A DNA stretch of 64,000 nt, taken from NCBI RefSeq assembly GCF_004342585.1, contig NZ_SLZQ01000001.1:186001-250000 (forward strand), given 5' to 3'. This stretch comes from Paucimonas lemoignei (GTDB taxonomy: Bacteria; Pseudomonadota; Gammaproteobacteria; Burkholderiales; Burkholderiaceae_D). This document shows, piece by piece, positions 1 through 10,600 of this stretch; within the stretch, counting starts at the first letter, position 1, and each line of letters starts with the position of its first letter. Made by a program: the position numbers and the translations under genes. Under the pieces are notes generated by a model. The model did no database searches. It saw only the letters and a program-made list of their open reading frames with translations, and was not told where the DNA came from.

Positions 1-1
1 G

Positions 2-742
2 ATTGATGTCCACATCAAGCTCAACACCGGGATGAACCGGCTGGGTTTCAAGCCTGATGTGATTCGTGCCGTTTATGAACGTCTGCGCGCCATCCCGGGC
101 ATTGGACAAATCGGCATGATGACCCATTTTGCCAATGCAGAGGACGCCGATAATCCCGGCATGCCGCTGGCCGAGCAGGTGGCACGCTTCAGTCGCGCCA
201 CCGAGGGACTGGCGGGGCCGCGCAGTTTATCGAACTCGGCGGGCACCCTGATGCATCCGGAAGTGCAGGCGATTGCCGACTGGATCCGGCCGGGCATCAT
301 GTTGTATGGCGCCACTCCCGGCGCGCGCAGCGCCGAACAATTCGACTTGCGCCCGGCGATGAGTCTGACCAGCCGCATCATCGGTGTTCAACATATTACT
401 GCCGGCGATGCTGTCGGATACGGCAGCCGTTTCACCGCCAGCGGTCCGATGACGGCCGGTGTAGTGGCCTGCGGCTATGCCGACGGTTACCCCCGCCATG
501 CCCCGAGCGGCACGCCTGTACTGGTGAATGGCGTACGCACCCGTCTGCTTGGAACTGTGTCGATGGATATGATCAGCGTCGACCTGACGGGCATTCCGGG
601 TGCCGGCATCGGCAGCGAGGTCACGCTCTGGGGCGAGGGCTTGCCGATCGATGAAGTGGCCAATGCCGCCGGCACGGTGGGTTATGAATTGATGTGCGCG
701 CTGGCGCAACGGGTACGCGTGGTTGAGCGCGATGACGGCTAG
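2..742 (+). CDS. alr: Alanine racemase, 3' part (5' end outside window)
   Basis: PLP-dependent enzyme that interconverts L- and D-alanine for peptidoglycan synthesis in the cytoplasm. The frame is open from base 2, so the N-terminal third, including the PLP lysine, lies upstream of the window. The first residues read [11 protein letters not shown], the conserved stretch after the barrel start. [10 protein letters not shown], the catalytic-tyrosine motif AVGYGSRF (Tyr140 of the visible part) and [12 protein letters not shown] follow in the family order, and the C-terminus looks complete. An internal ATG at 32 is not the true start. radA follows 59 bases downstream on the same strand. Identification is firm; whether this is the alr or dadX type paralogue cannot be decided from this fragment. 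Confidence 0.95.
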   Translation: MDVHIKLNTGMNRLGFKPDVIRAVYERLRAIPGIGQIGMMTHFANAEDADNPGMPLAEQVARFSRATEGLAGPRSLSNSAGTLMHPEVQAIADWIRPGIMLYGATPGARSAEQFDLRPAMSLTSRIIGVQHITAGDAVGYGSRFTASGPMTAGVVACGYADGYPRHAPSGTPVLVNGVRTRLLGTVSMDMISVDLTGIPGAGIGSEVTLWGEGLPIDEVANAAGTVGYELMCALAQRVRVVERDDG

Positions 743-801
743 GCGCAAGTGATCGCAGCTGAAGAATAGCGCGGTTGTCGAATTGATAGCGGATTGTTGA
801 C

Positions 802-2175
802 ATGGCCAAGGCAAAGACCAATTACACCTGTACCGAATGTGGTGGCGTGACCGCCAAGTGGGCCGGACAATGTCCGAATTGCGGCCAGTGGAATACGCTG
901 GTCGAGACCGTGGTGGAATCCGGCGTCAACCGGTTCTCGTCGCAGCCGCAGGGCCTGGCGCAGGCGACGCCTGTTTTGACACTTGCCGATATCGAAGCGG
1001 CGGATGTGCCGCGTTTTTCCACTGGCATCGAGGAATTCGACCGCGTGCTCGGCGGCGGACTGGTGGCGGGCGGCGTGGTGCTGATCGGCGGTGATCCGGG
1101 CATCGGCAAGTCCACGCTATTGCTGCAGGCGCTGGCCAATCTGTCGCGTGTCAAGAAGGTGCTGTACGTCAGCGGCGAAGAGTCCGGCGCGCAGATTGCG
1201 CTGCGCGCCAAGCGCCTGGCCGTTGAGGCGCAGGAGCTCAAGCTGCAGGCTGAGATCCAGCTCGAAAAGATTCTTGCCACTTTGGCTGAGCATAAACCGC
1301 AAGTGGCGGTGATCGATTCGATCCAGACGCTGTATTCGGATGCGCTGACATCGGCGCCGGGCTCGGTGGCGCAGGTGCGCGAATGCGCGGCGCAGTTGAC
1401 GCGCGTGGCCAAGCAATCCGGCATCACCATCATCATGGTCGGCCATGTCACCAAGGAAGGCGCGCTGGCCGGGCCACGCGTGCTCGAACATATCGTCGAC
1501 ACGGTGCTGTACTTCGAGGGCGATACCCATTCCAGCTTCCGCCTGGTGCGCGCGTTCAAGAACCGCTTCGGCGCGGTGAATGAGCTGGGTGTTTTCGCGA
1601 TGACGGAAAAAGGCTTGAAGGGTGTGTCCAACCCTTCGGCGCTGTTTTTGTCCCAGCACGACAACCAGGTGGCGGGCTCGTGCGTGATGGTGACGCAGGA
1701 AGGCACGCGTCCCTTGCTGGTGGAAATCCAGGCTTTGGTCGATACCTCACACGTGCCCAACGCGCGCCGGCTGTCGGTCGGCCTGGAACAGAACCGCCTG
1801 GCGATGCTCTTGGCGGTATTGCATCGTCATGCCGGCGTGGCGGCTTTCGACCAGGATGTGTTCATCAATGCAGTGGGCGGCGTCAAGATCACCGAGCCTG
1901 CAGCCGACCTTGCTGTCTTGCTGGCGATTCAATCCTCGATGCGCAACAAGCCCTTGCCGCGCGGCCTGGCAGTATTCGGCGAGGTGGGCCTGGCCGGCGA
2001 GATTCGCCCGGCGCCGCGTGGCCAGGAAAGGTTGAAGGAAGCCGCCAAGCTCGGATTTTCCATTGCCATGATTCCCAAGGCGAACGCGCCGAAACAGAAA
2101 ATCGAAGGCTTGACCATTATTGGCGTCGAGCGTATCGACGAGGCGCTCGACAAGATTCGCAATACTGATCTATAG
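802..2175 (+). CDS. radA: DNA repair protein RadA/Sms
   Basis: RecA-like ATPase that helps branch migration and processing of recombination intermediates. The 457 residues match the family length. The order is an N-terminal C4 zinc finger (Cys10, Cys13, Cys24, Cys27), Walker A GDPGIGKS at about 97-104, the RadA-specific KNRFG motif at 253-257, and a C-terminal Lon-protease-like domain. The ATG at 802 starts the zinc-finger reading MAKAKTNYTC, which is typical of the family. It lies 59 bases after alr on the same strand and may be cotranscribed. Nothing odd was seen. Confidence 0.97.
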   Translation: MAKAKTNYTCTECGGVTAKWAGQCPNCGQWNTLVETVVESGVNRFSSQPQGLAQATPVLTLADIEAADVPRFSTGIEEFDRVLGGGLVAGGVVLIGGDPGIGKSTLLLQALANLSRVKKVLYVSGEESGAQIALRAKRLAVEAQELKLQAEIQLEKILATLAEHKPQVAVIDSIQTLYSDALTSAPGSVAQVRECAAQLTRVAKQSGITIIMVGHVTKEGALAGPRVLEHIVDTVLYFEGDTHSSFRLVRAFKNRFGAVNELGVFAMTEKGLKGVSNPSALFLSQHDNQVAGSCVMVTQEGTRPLLVEIQALVDTSHVPNARRLSVGLEQNRLAMLLAVLHRHAGVAAFDQDVFINAVGGVKITEPAADLAVLLAIQSSMRNKPLPRGLAVFGEVGLAGEIRPAPRGQERLKEAAKLGFSIAMIPKANAPKQKIEGLTIIGVERIDEALDKIRNTDL

Positions 2176-2255
2176 ACGCGCGCCATATGGATAGGCTCAA
2201 TGTCACTTGAGAGCATCGCCATATGAAGCCGACAAATCATGCAAAAGAATAAACG

Positions 2256-3131
2256 GTGAAACAGCACGACATGCTGAATAAAGAAGAGCTCCCGAAGCAA
2301 TCCTTGCGTTACGCGCGCCTATTGAGCATTGCCGGCTCCGACAGTGGCGGCGGCGCCGGCATTCAGGCCGATCTGAAAACCTTTGCCGCGCTCGGTTGCT
2401 ATGGCATGACCGCGATTACCGCCATCACTGCGCAAAACACTTGCGGCGTCCATGACATCCACGCTATCCCGCCTGCCATGCTGGCGGCGCAGATCGATGC
2501 GGTCGCTACCGATATCGGCGTCGATGCCGTCAAGATCGGCATGCTGCACGACCCCGAAGTGGTTGAGGTAGTGGCTGATGCGATCCGACGCTATGAGTGG
2601 CAACACGTGGTGCTGGATCCGGTGATGGTGGCAATCAATGGTGACCGCCTGATCACGCCGGAAACGGTAGGTGTGCTGGTACGCCAGCTCTTCCCCCTGG
2701 TTACGGTGATTACGCCTAATCTGGACGAGGCGGCCCTGTTGCTGGGCAGACCGTTGCAAGGCAGGGATGAACTGGACTCGGCTGCAATCGATCTGTTGGC
2801 GCTCGGCGCGTCAGCCGTGTTGCTGAAGGGCGGACACCTGCCGGGTGAGGAAGTGATGGATGTACTACTACAGCGCGGTCAACCGCATCTGCGCTTGTCG
2901 CACCGGCGTATCGCCAGCTTCAATACCCACGGCACCGGTTGCACATTGTCCTCTGCAATCGCCTGTCATCTGGCACTGGGGCATAATCTGCCCAAGGCGG
3001 TGAAGCTGGCGCATCGTTACATCCTGCAGGCGATTGCGGAAGGCGCGGATGTGCAAACCGGGCAGGGGCACGGCCCCTTGAATCACGGTTGGAGCGCGTC
3101 GGCGACGAAGAAAATTCCTATCGGGTCTTGA
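2256..3131 (+). CDS. thiD: Hydroxymethylpyrimidine/phosphomethylpyrimidine kinase
   Basis: Phosphorylates HMP and HMP-phosphate to HMP-diphosphate, the pyrimidine half of thiamine. The N-terminal signature SIAGSDSGGGAGIQADLKTF is diagnostic of ThiD in the ribokinase fold. GTGCTLSSAIA near the C-terminus is the anion-hole and catalytic-Asp motif. The frame opens with GTG at 2256, and an ATG at 2271 is an equally plausible start because neither has a strong Shine-Dalgarno. The last 14 bases overlap the 3' end of the convergent hpnE gene, so there is no room for a separate terminator. No thiamine riboswitch was seen upstream, and no other thi genes are in the window. Confidence 0.93.
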   Translation: MKQHDMLNKEELPKQSLRYARLLSIAGSDSGGGAGIQADLKTFAALGCYGMTAITAITAQNTCGVHDIHAIPPAMLAAQIDAVATDIGVDAVKIGMLHDPEVVEVVADAIRRYEWQHVVLDPVMVAINGDRLITPETVGVLVRQLFPLVTVITPNLDEAALLLGRPLQGRDELDSAAIDLLALGASAVLLKGGHLPGEEVMDVLLQRGQPHLRLSHRRIASFNTHGTGCTLSSAIACHLALGHNLPKAVKLAHRYILQAIAEGADVQTGQGHGPLNHGWSASATKKIPIGS

Positions 3132-4464
3132 TCAGCTTGGCTGCCGCTACGCCACTCTGCACCGCAGATTCGAGCGTGGCAGGATAATCGCTCGCCACAT
3201 AATCGCCCGCCAAAAACAGATTGCTTAAACCTGTCTCGATCGCTGGCCGTGTCAGCGCCGGCGTGCAGACAAAGGTTGCGCGCTTTTCCGAAATCACCTT
3301 GCTCCAATGTGGCTTCAGCAATTCAGGCTGCCGCAAGGTTTCGGCCAGCTGCCGTGCCACCGCTGCACTCAAGTTCTCCTGTTCCGATGCGACCGCCAGC
3401 GCCGAGGTGCTGACCACTACCGCCAGCAAACCGGCCTGGTTTGCCACCAGCTGGCCGCGATCGAACACGAATTGTCCCCAGTTGCCGCTTTCTGCATCAT
3501 CAATCAGCGCCAGGAAGGGCTGTGACAGTCGGAGGCTCGCATCGTATTGCAGGTAACAGGTGGTGATGGGTTCATGTTCGAAAGCGGGCAGGGGCGGCGC
3601 ACCGGGAAGTGCTGCCAGCAGTTCGGCGGCGCGCCCGGGGTCGGTGGCGATAATCACTGCATCAAAATGCTGCGTTGATGCGGCACCGCCACCGCCATTG
3701 GTCTGCAGCGTCCAGCCGGCCTCGGCAGCTTCGCCGGCCGGGGAAATGGCATTCACCGTGCAGCCAGTGTAGACGCTGCCACCGGCCTTTTCCACATGGG
3801 CAGCCGCATGTTGCGGGAACATCGAGGTGAGATCGACGCGCGGCAGCAGCATATCGGAAGCCGCGCGGCGCGCGCCCAGGCTGTCGCGCAAGACATTCAG
3901 GAAAACCTGCGCCGAGGCCCGTTGCGGCGGCGTATTGAGTGCGGCAATGCACAGCGGGTTCCACATCAGGCGGACCAGGCGGTCGGTCTGGTCGAAACGT
4001 TCCAGCAATTCCGCCACGGTGCAGTCGGTATGGAGTTGCCAGCCCATCCATCGCGCCGTGCTGGAAAAGCGCGCCAGCGCCAGCTTGTCTTCACGAGCAA
4101 GGCCCTTGGCACGCAGCAGCGCCGCCAGCAAGTGCAGCGGCGCCGGCAGGCGCGGTGCGAGGAAATCCATGCCGCCGGAATCCGGCGCATAGCGCATCTG
4201 CAGCGGCAGGCGCAGGAATGCATCCGTAGCCTTGATGCCGACGGTTTGCATCAGTCGCAGCGTTTCCCGATAGGCGCCCAGCAGGATGTGCTGGCCATTG
4301 TCGAGCAGCATACCGTTCAGTTCGACCGCGCGAGCGCGTCCACCCAGAGTGCGGGCGCGTTCGAATAGCGTGACTTGATGGCCGCGGCGGCTGGCTTCGA
4401 CCGCTGCCGCACAACCGGCCCAGCCGGCGCCGATCACGGCAACTTTTCGCGCTGAAGACTTCAT
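3118..4464 (-). CDS. hpnE: Hydroxysqualene dehydroxylase HpnE
   Basis: FAD-dependent amine-oxidase-fold enzyme that reduces hydroxysqualene to squalene, the last step of the HpnCDE route from farnesyl diphosphate. The 448-residue protein begins with a dinucleotide-binding motif (VIGAGWAGCAAA, glycines 12, 14 and 17). ERARTLGGRAR and LDNGQHILLGAY follow, and the typical C-terminal FAD contact LFLAGDYVASDYPATLESAV is present. On sequence alone it could be called a phytoene desaturase-like protein, but it is the third gene of an hpnC-hpnD-hpnE run. The gap to hpnD is 12 bases. No squalene-hopene cyclase gene is in this window. Confidence 0.92.
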   Translation of the reverse strand: MKSSARKVAVIGAGWAGCAAAVEASRRGHQVTLFERARTLGGRARAVELNGMLLDNGQHILLGAYRETLRLMQTVGIKATDAFLRLPLQMRYAPDSGGMDFLAPRLPAPLHLLAALLRAKGLAREDKLALARFSSTARWMGWQLHTDCTVAELLERFDQTDRLVRLMWNPLCIAALNTPPQRASAQVFLNVLRDSLGARRAASDMLLPRVDLTSMFPQHAAAHVEKAGGSVYTGCTVNAISPAGEAAEAGWTLQTNGGGGAASTQHFDAVIIATDPGRAAELLAALPGAPPLPAFEHEPITTCYLQYDASLRLSQPFLALIDDAESGNWGQFVFDRGQLVANQAGLLAVVVSTSALAVASEQENLSAAVARQLAETLRQPELLKPHWSKVISEKRATFVCTPALTRPAIETGLSNLFLAGDYVASDYPATLESAVQSGVAAAKLIKTR

Positions 4465-4476
4465 GCGTGCGTTTGC

Positions 4477-5310
4477 CTAACCTCGCACATAGGTCTTCCA
4501 GGCGAGCCACAGCTTGCGGATCGGCGTGAGAGAGATGCGCTGATTCAGCACATGAAAGCCATCACGCTCGATTTCATCGAGCAGGGTACGGTAAATCGAC
4601 GCCATGATCAGCCCTGGGCGCTGGGCCCGGCGATCCGCATCCGGAAGCAGGGCGAAGGCTTCATCGTAAACCTTCTGGGCCCGCTCCACCTGGAAGCGCA
4701 TGAGATTTTCAAAACGATCGCTATGGCGCGCATTCAGGATATCGGCAGCCGTCACATTGAACTGCTGCAGTTCATTCACGGGCAAGTAAATGCGTCCCTT
4801 TCTGGCATCTTCACCGACGTCGCGGATGATATTCGTCAGCTGGAATGCCAGCCCCAGTTTTTCTGCATACTGCAGCGTCTGCGGCTGGGTATGACCGAAA
4901 ATGCTGGCCGACAGGATGCCAACGACACCGGCCACGTGCCAGCAATAGCGTTGCAAGCCGGGATAATCCAGATAGCGGGTCTGGTCCAGGTCCATCTCCA
5001 TGCCATCGATGATCGCCAGTAGATGTTTGCCGTCCAGGGAAAACGTCGCCATGTGCGGCTGCAATGCCTTGGTGACCGGATGAGTCGGACTGCCATTCAG
5101 CATCGCCGTCACTTCCTTGCGCCACCAGATCAGCTTGTTGCGCGCGACGCTCGCATCGGTGCACTCGTCTACCGTGTCGTCGACTTCGCGGCAAAACGCG
5201 TACAGCGCGGTGATCGCACGGCGACGATCCGGTGGCAGGAACAGGAAGCTGTAATAAAAGCTCGATCCGCTCTTGGCGGCTTTTTCTTGGCAATAATCGT
5301 CAGGCGACAT
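4477..5310 (-). CDS. hpnD: Presqualene diphosphate synthase HpnD
   Basis: Head-to-head prenyl transferase that joins two farnesyl diphosphates into presqualene diphosphate. The trans-isoprenyl synthase fold shows YAFCREVDDTVDE (first aspartate motif, about 44-48) and NIIRDVGEDARKGRIYLP (second aspartate motif). I chose the ATG at 5310 (MSPDDYCQEKAAKSGSSFYY) because homologues start with this stretch. The same frame can be extended to a TTG at 5340, which adds ten unlikely residues. It is the middle gene of the hpnCDE block, with hpnC 90 bases upstream and hpnE 12 bases downstream. Confidence 0.92.
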   Translation of the reverse strand: MSPDDYCQEKAAKSGSSFYYSFLFLPPDRRRAITALYAFCREVDDTVDECTDASVARNKLIWWRKEVTAMLNGSPTHPVTKALQPHMATFSLDGKHLLAIIDGMEMDLDQTRYLDYPGLQRYCWHVAGVVGILSASIFGHTQPQTLQYAEKLGLAFQLTNIIRDVGEDARKGRIYLPVNELQQFNVTAADILNARHSDRFENLMRFQVERAQKVYDEAFALLPDADRRAQRPGLIMASIYRTLLDEIERDGFHVLNQRISLTPIRKLWLAWKTYVRG

Positions 5311-5400
5311 GAATGAATAATGAAGTAGGCTGCTAGACAAAGGCGCTATGCTAGCCGAATTGGATGCGGGCGGCCAAATTGATTTTGGAAAGGTGCGCCA

Positions 5401-6216
5401 TTACGTCCGCATGCGGAGACTGCGCCACGCCATGATGAGCCAGTCTTTTTTTCCCAGTTTCGGCCGACGGCGATATACGTCATATTGATTGGCTTCTATG
5501 CGTTCGAGTATGCGCAAGCCGCCCTGGACCACGAGTCGCAATTCCCAGCCGATGCGTCCCGGCAGTCGTAGTGCCAGCGGTGCGCCGGCCAGCATCATGG
5601 TGCGGGCGCGCTCGACTTCGAATGTCATCAAACTCCGCCATGCCGGCGTATCGAGTCCGGCGGCAATATCGTCTTCCGTCACGCCATGGCGCTTCAAATC
5701 CTCCTGCGGCAGGTAGATTCGCTCCTTGGTCCAGTCGATCGCCACGTCCTGCCAGAAGTTAATCAGCTGCAGGGCGCTGCAGATCGCATCGGACTGCGCA
5801 ATATTGCGGGCATCGGCAGCGCCGTAGAGATGCAGCATGAGCACGCCGACAGGGTTGGCCGAGCGCCGGCAGTAATCCAGCAGACTGCCGAAGTCCGCAT
5901 ACCGCTTCATCACCACGTCTTGCTGAAAGGCGGAAATCAGGTCGCGAAACGGTTGCAAGGGAAGGCGATATTCCTCCACGACTTTTGCCAGCGCGGCAAA
6001 CATCGGGTCTTCCATTCGCTCCTTGCGTTCGATGCGATCCAGTGCCTTGACATAGGTGGCGAGGGCGTCTAGCCGTTCTTGGGGTGTGACTTCTCCCTCG
6101 TCGGCCAGGTCGTCCGCGCTGCGGGCAAAGGCATAGATCGCCGCGACGGCAGGGCGCAGCCTTTGGGGCAGCAAGACGGAGGCGACGGGAAAATTTTCGT
6201 AATGATTGACAGGCAT
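5401..6216 (-). CDS. hpnC: Hydroxysqualene synthase HpnC
   Basis: Converts presqualene diphosphate to hydroxysqualene. It is a sister of HpnD with the same fold: AIYAFARSADDLADEG holds the first aspartate motif (about 35-39), and NFWQDVAIDWTKERIYLP is the second. The ATG at 6216 (MPVNHYENFPVASVLLP) is the family-like start. The frame runs on to a TTG at 6261, but the extra residues look non-native. It is the first gene of hpnC-hpnD-hpnE. A 205-base AT-rich gap separates it from the divergent RND adaptor gene and must carry both promoters. Confidence 0.92.
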   Translation of the reverse strand: MPVNHYENFPVASVLLPQRLRPAVAAIYAFARSADDLADEGEVTPQERLDALATYVKALDRIERKERMEDPMFAALAKVVEEYRLPLQPFRDLISAFQQDVVMKRYADFGSLLDYCRRSANPVGVLMLHLYGAADARNIAQSDAICSALQLINFWQDVAIDWTKERIYLPQEDLKRHGVTEDDIAAGLDTPAWRSLMTFEVERARTMMLAGAPLALRLPGRIGWELRLVVQGGLRILERIEANQYDVYRRRPKLGKKDWLIMAWRSLRMRT

Positions 6217-6421
6217 GCAGACAATATTTTCGTAACTGACTAAAAAGTCATATACAAGCAAAGTAGGCGACTTTATAATTATTAATAACTTACAAGTCAG
6301 TAATTAAGATTGGCTCCAGAAGTGATGCGATTAATGGCCTTGGTGCAAAGAGGCCCGTCTCGATCTGCGTCACCATTAATTTTTGTATATCGTTTCCAGC
6401 CCGCATGGTAAAGGAAAAATC

Positions 6422-7615
6422 GTGATCAAGATGATCCGTTCACCGATCCTGGCGTCTTCTTCGCTCAAACTTTCATTTTTCAGCCGTAAAGAGATATCGA
6501 TAGTCGCATCGATGCTGGCCACCGCACTGGCATTGTCGCTGGCAGGTTGCTCCAAGCCGGCGCCCAAGGTGGAAGAAGTACGCCCAGTGCGGGTCATTCG
6601 CACCGCGGCCAAGCCGGTCGATGTGATTGCCGAATTCCCGGGTGAAGTCAGGCCGCGCGTGGAGTCGAGGCTTGGTTTTCGGGTCGGCGGCAAGATCATC
6701 TCGCGCAAGGTCGATGTCGGCGCGACGGTGAAGCGCGGGCAAGTGCTGATGCAGCTGGATCCGCAGGACTTGCAACTGGCACAGGCGCAGGCCAACGCCG
6801 GCCTGAAGGCGGCGGAAAGCAATTATCAGTTGGCCAAAGCAGAACTGGCGCGTTATCAGGAATTACGGGAAAAGAATTTCGTCAGCCAGGCTGTACTGGA
6901 CAGCAAAAACACAGCCTATCTTGCCGCCCGGGCCAGTTACGACCAGGCCGTGGCGGCCTATCGCAGCCAGTCCAATATGGCTGGCTATGCCACGCTGGTC
7001 GCGGACGCGGATGGTGTAGTCGCGGGCATCGATGCCGAAGTCGGGCAGGTGGTCGCAGCGGGTACGCCCGTGCTGCGCCTGGCCCAAGCCGGTGAGAAGG
7101 AGATTGTCATCGGCATCCCGGAAGACAAGGTCGATGCATTGCGCCGAATTAGCGATGTCAAGGTAAGGATCTGGGCCATGCCTGACGCCGTCTTCAAAGG
7201 CAAGATCCGCGAAATCGCGCCAATGGCCGATCCGGCCACGCGGACTTATACCGCCCGGGTCGCCATTCCTGATGCACCAGCCGGCGTCAAGCTGGGCATG
7301 ACGGCCTATGTGACATTTGCCTCCGCAAGTCCGCAAGCGATGCTCAGGTTGCCGCTGACTGCCATATTCCAGGATAAAAACGGCTCCGCCGTGTGGGTCG
7401 TGGAAAATGGCGCGGTCAAACCGGTGCCGGTGCAACTGGCCGGCCCTGCAGGCAACGATGTGCTGATTGCGGGCGGAATTGCGCCGGGACAGAGCGTGGT
7501 GACAGCCGGGGTCAACCTCTTGAAACCCGGGCAAAAAGTCAAAATTCTCGATGAAGAGAATGCTGGAACGTCGGTGGCTACCTCGTCTGGCAATGGCGCT
7601 GGAGCCGGCAAATGA
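6422..7615 (+). CDS. RND efflux periplasmic adaptor lipoprotein (membrane fusion protein)
   Basis: Periplasmic bridge of a tripartite RND efflux pump. The N-terminus is a signal peptide ending in a lipobox (LSLAGC), so the mature protein should be an inner-membrane lipoprotein. Next come the barrel-sandwich half-motif PRVESRLGFRVGGKII, a coiled-coil hairpin rich in Ala, Gln and Glu (about 105-170), the second half-motif with DGVVAGIDAEVGQVV, and the beta-barrel and membrane-proximal domains. The GTG at 6422 has AAGGAAA just upstream and is preferred. A TTG at 6383 in the same frame is less likely, and an ATG at 6431 is possible. The stop overlaps the pump start as ATGA. Substrate unknown. Confidence 0.9.
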   Translation: MIKMIRSPILASSSLKLSFFSRKEISIVASMLATALALSLAGCSKPAPKVEEVRPVRVIRTAAKPVDVIAEFPGEVRPRVESRLGFRVGGKIISRKVDVGATVKRGQVLMQLDPQDLQLAQAQANAGLKAAESNYQLAKAELARYQELREKNFVSQAVLDSKNTAYLAARASYDQAVAAYRSQSNMAGYATLVADADGVVAGIDAEVGQVVAAGTPVLRLAQAGEKEIVIGIPEDKVDALRRISDVKVRIWAMPDAVFKGKIREIAPMADPATRTYTARVAIPDAPAGVKLGMTAYVTFASASPQAMLRLPLTAIFQDKNGSAVWVVENGAVKPVPVQLAGPAGNDVLIAGGIAPGQSVVTAGVNLLKPGQKVKILDEENAGTSVATSSGNGAGAGK

Positions 7616-10600
7616 AAGGTGGTTTCAACCTCTCGCGCTGGGCGCTTGAACACATTCCGCTGACGCGTTACCTGATCGTCGTCCTGATCTTGGGCGGCGT
7701 GCTCGGCTATAGCAAGCTGGGCCAGGATGAAGACCCGCCGTTCACCTTCCGCGCCATGGTCGTGCGGGCTTACTGGCCGGGCGCCAGCGCCTTGCAAATG
7801 GCTGACCAGGTGACGGACAAGCTGGAAAAGAAGCTGCAGGAAACGCCGTATATCGACAAGATCCGCAGCTATTCCAAGCCGGGCGAGACGCTCATCATCC
7901 TGCAGCTTCGAGAATCGACCCCGCCCAAGGAAACGCCGGGCGCTTGGTATCAGGTGCGCAAGAAGATCGGCGATATCCGCAATACCCTGCCGTCCGGAGT
8001 TGTCGGCCCATTCTTCAACGATGAATTCGGCGACACCTTCGGCACCATCTTTGCGTTGTCCGGCGATGGCTTTTCTTATGCGGAAGTCAAGGACTATGCC
8101 GACTTCGTGCGCCAGCAATTGCTGAAGGTGCCCTCGGTCTCCAAGGTCGAGTTGTATGGCGTGCAGGATGAAAAAATCAACATCGAGTTCTCGCACAAGA
8201 AGTTCGCGCAACTGGGCATTCCCTTCGATGCCATCGTGTCGCAGTTGAACACGCAAAACGCGGTGGAAGCCAGCGGCGTACTGGCCACGCCGACGGATAA
8301 TCTGCAGATACGCGTCAGCGGCGCCCTGCAAACCGTCAAGGACCTGGAAAACCTGGAGCTGCGCGCCAATGGCACGACTTTCCGCCTGGGAGACTTCGCC
8401 ACCATCAGGCGCGAATACAAGGATCCTCCGCAAGACAAGATGCGCTTCAATGGCAAGGAAGTCATCGGCCTCGGCGTATCGATGGAAAAGGGCGGCGACA
8501 TCATCCGTCTCGGCAAGAACCTCGAAGCCACGGCCAACGAGCTCAAGGCCAAACTGCCGGTGGGTATCGAACTGGAGCGGGTATCGAACCAGCCGGAAAT
8601 CGTGGCGTCTTCGGTGAATGAGTTCTTGAAAGTCCTGGCCGAGGCTGTCTTCATCGTGCTGGCGGTCAGCTTCATTGCACTCGGTCTGCATACCAAGCCA
8701 CTGCGCCTCGATGTGCGCCCCGGGTTGGTGGTGGCGTTGACCATCCCGCTGGTGCTGGCGGTGACTTTCCTGTTCATGCATATCTTCAGCATCGACCTGC
8801 ACAAGATTTCGCTGGGCGCGCTGATCATTGCGCTGGGCTTGCTGGTGGATGACGCGATCATTGCCGTCGAAATGATGGTGCGGAAAATGGAGGAGGGGCT
8901 GTCACGCTTCGATGCCGCGACCTTTGCCTACACGTCCACGGCCATGCCCATGCTGACCGGTACGCTGATTACCGCCGCAGGCTTTTTGCCGATCGGCCTG
9001 GCCAAGTCGGCGGCTGGCGAATACACCTTCTCCATGTTTTCGGTGAATGCGCTGGCGCTCCTGATTTCCTGGTTCGTTGCCGTGCTGTTTACGCCGTACA
9101 TCGGCTACATCCTGTTGAAGGTGAAGCCCGCTGCGGGCGCGGATGGGCATCACGAATTGTTCGACACGCCGTTTTACACGCGCTTCCGCGCCCTGGTGAA
9201 CTGGTGCGTCGAATGGCGCAAGACGACCATCGTCCTGACGCTGGCGATCTTCGCCCTGGGCGTATTCGGTTTCAAATTCATCGAGCAGCAATTCTTCCCG
9301 GATTCCAGCCGCCCCGAATTGCTGGTCGAAATGTGGCTGCCGGAAGGCTCGTCATTCCAGGCAACCGAAGCCCAAGCCAAGAAATTCGAGGCATTCATGC
9401 TGCGCCAGGAAGGCGTCAAGAGCGTCACGGCCTATGTCGGCACCGGCAGCCCGCGTTTTTATCTGCCGCTGGACCAGATCTTCCCGCAGACGAACGTCTC
9501 GCAATTCGTCATCCTGCCGAAGGACCTGGCAGCTCGTGCAGCCTTGCGGGATAAGATCGTCGAGGTGTTCAAGGAAGACTTTCCCGAAGTGCGCGGCCGC
9601 GTGAAGCTGCTGCCTAACGGTCCGCCTGTACCATACCCCGTGCAATTCCGCGTTAGCGGTGACAATGTGGAGAAGGTGCGCGCCATTGCGGACCAGGTCA
9701 AGGAAATCATGCGCGCCAATCCGAATACGGTGGGCGTAAACGATAACTGGAACGAATCGATCAAGGTATTGCGCCTGGACCTGGACCAGGACCGCATGCG
9801 TGCACTGGGCGTCAGTTCCCAGGCCGTCATGCGCGCAGCCAATACGATCCTGTCGGGCAGCACCATCGGGCAGTTCCGCGAGGGCGATAAGCTGATCGAT
9901 ATCGTGGCGCGCCAGCCCGTCGAGGAGCGGGCCACCATCAGTGCATTCAATGAAGCGAACATGCAGACTGCCAGTGGCAGGACCGTGCCGCTGTCGCAAC
10001 TGGCGCGAGCTCACTTCGTGTGGGAGCCGGGTGTGGTGTGGCGCGAGGGCAGGGAATGGGCAGTGACCGTGCAATCCGATGTCATCGACGGCATTCAGGG
10101 GCCGACGGTCTCCAGCCAGATCGAGCCGCAGCTGGCAGATTTGCGCGCGGAATTGCCAGCCGGCTTCCGCATCGAACTGGCCGGTGCTGCTGCCGATAGC
10201 GGCAAGGCGCAGGAATCGATTGCCGCCAATGTGCCGCTGGTGATCTTTATTATCTTTACGCTGCTCATGCTCCAGTTGCACAGCTTTTCGCGCTCCGTGC
10301 TGGTATTCCTGACTGGCCCGCTTGGCGTGGCGGGCGCGGCGCTTGCCTTGCTGCTGCTGCAACGTCCGTTCGGCTTCGTGGCCCAACTGGGCGTGATTGC
10401 CCTGTTCGGCATGATCATCCGTAATTCCGTGATCCTGATCGATCAGATCGAGCACGACATTGCTGCAGGCAGTCCGCCTTGGATTGCGATCGTCGAATCG
10501 GCGGTGCGGCGCTTCCGTCCGATCATCCTGACGGCTGCGGCCGCCGTGTTGGCGATGATTCCGCTGTCGCGTTCGGTGTTCTGGGGGCCGATGGCAGTGG

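Noticed and set aside
3118-4464. Carotenoid (phytoene) desaturase
   Set aside because: The FAD amine-oxidase fold would allow it, and the neighbours resemble phytoene synthase. However, the two-synthase plus desaturase trio is the squalene HpnC-HpnD-HpnE set and no other carotenoid gene is present.
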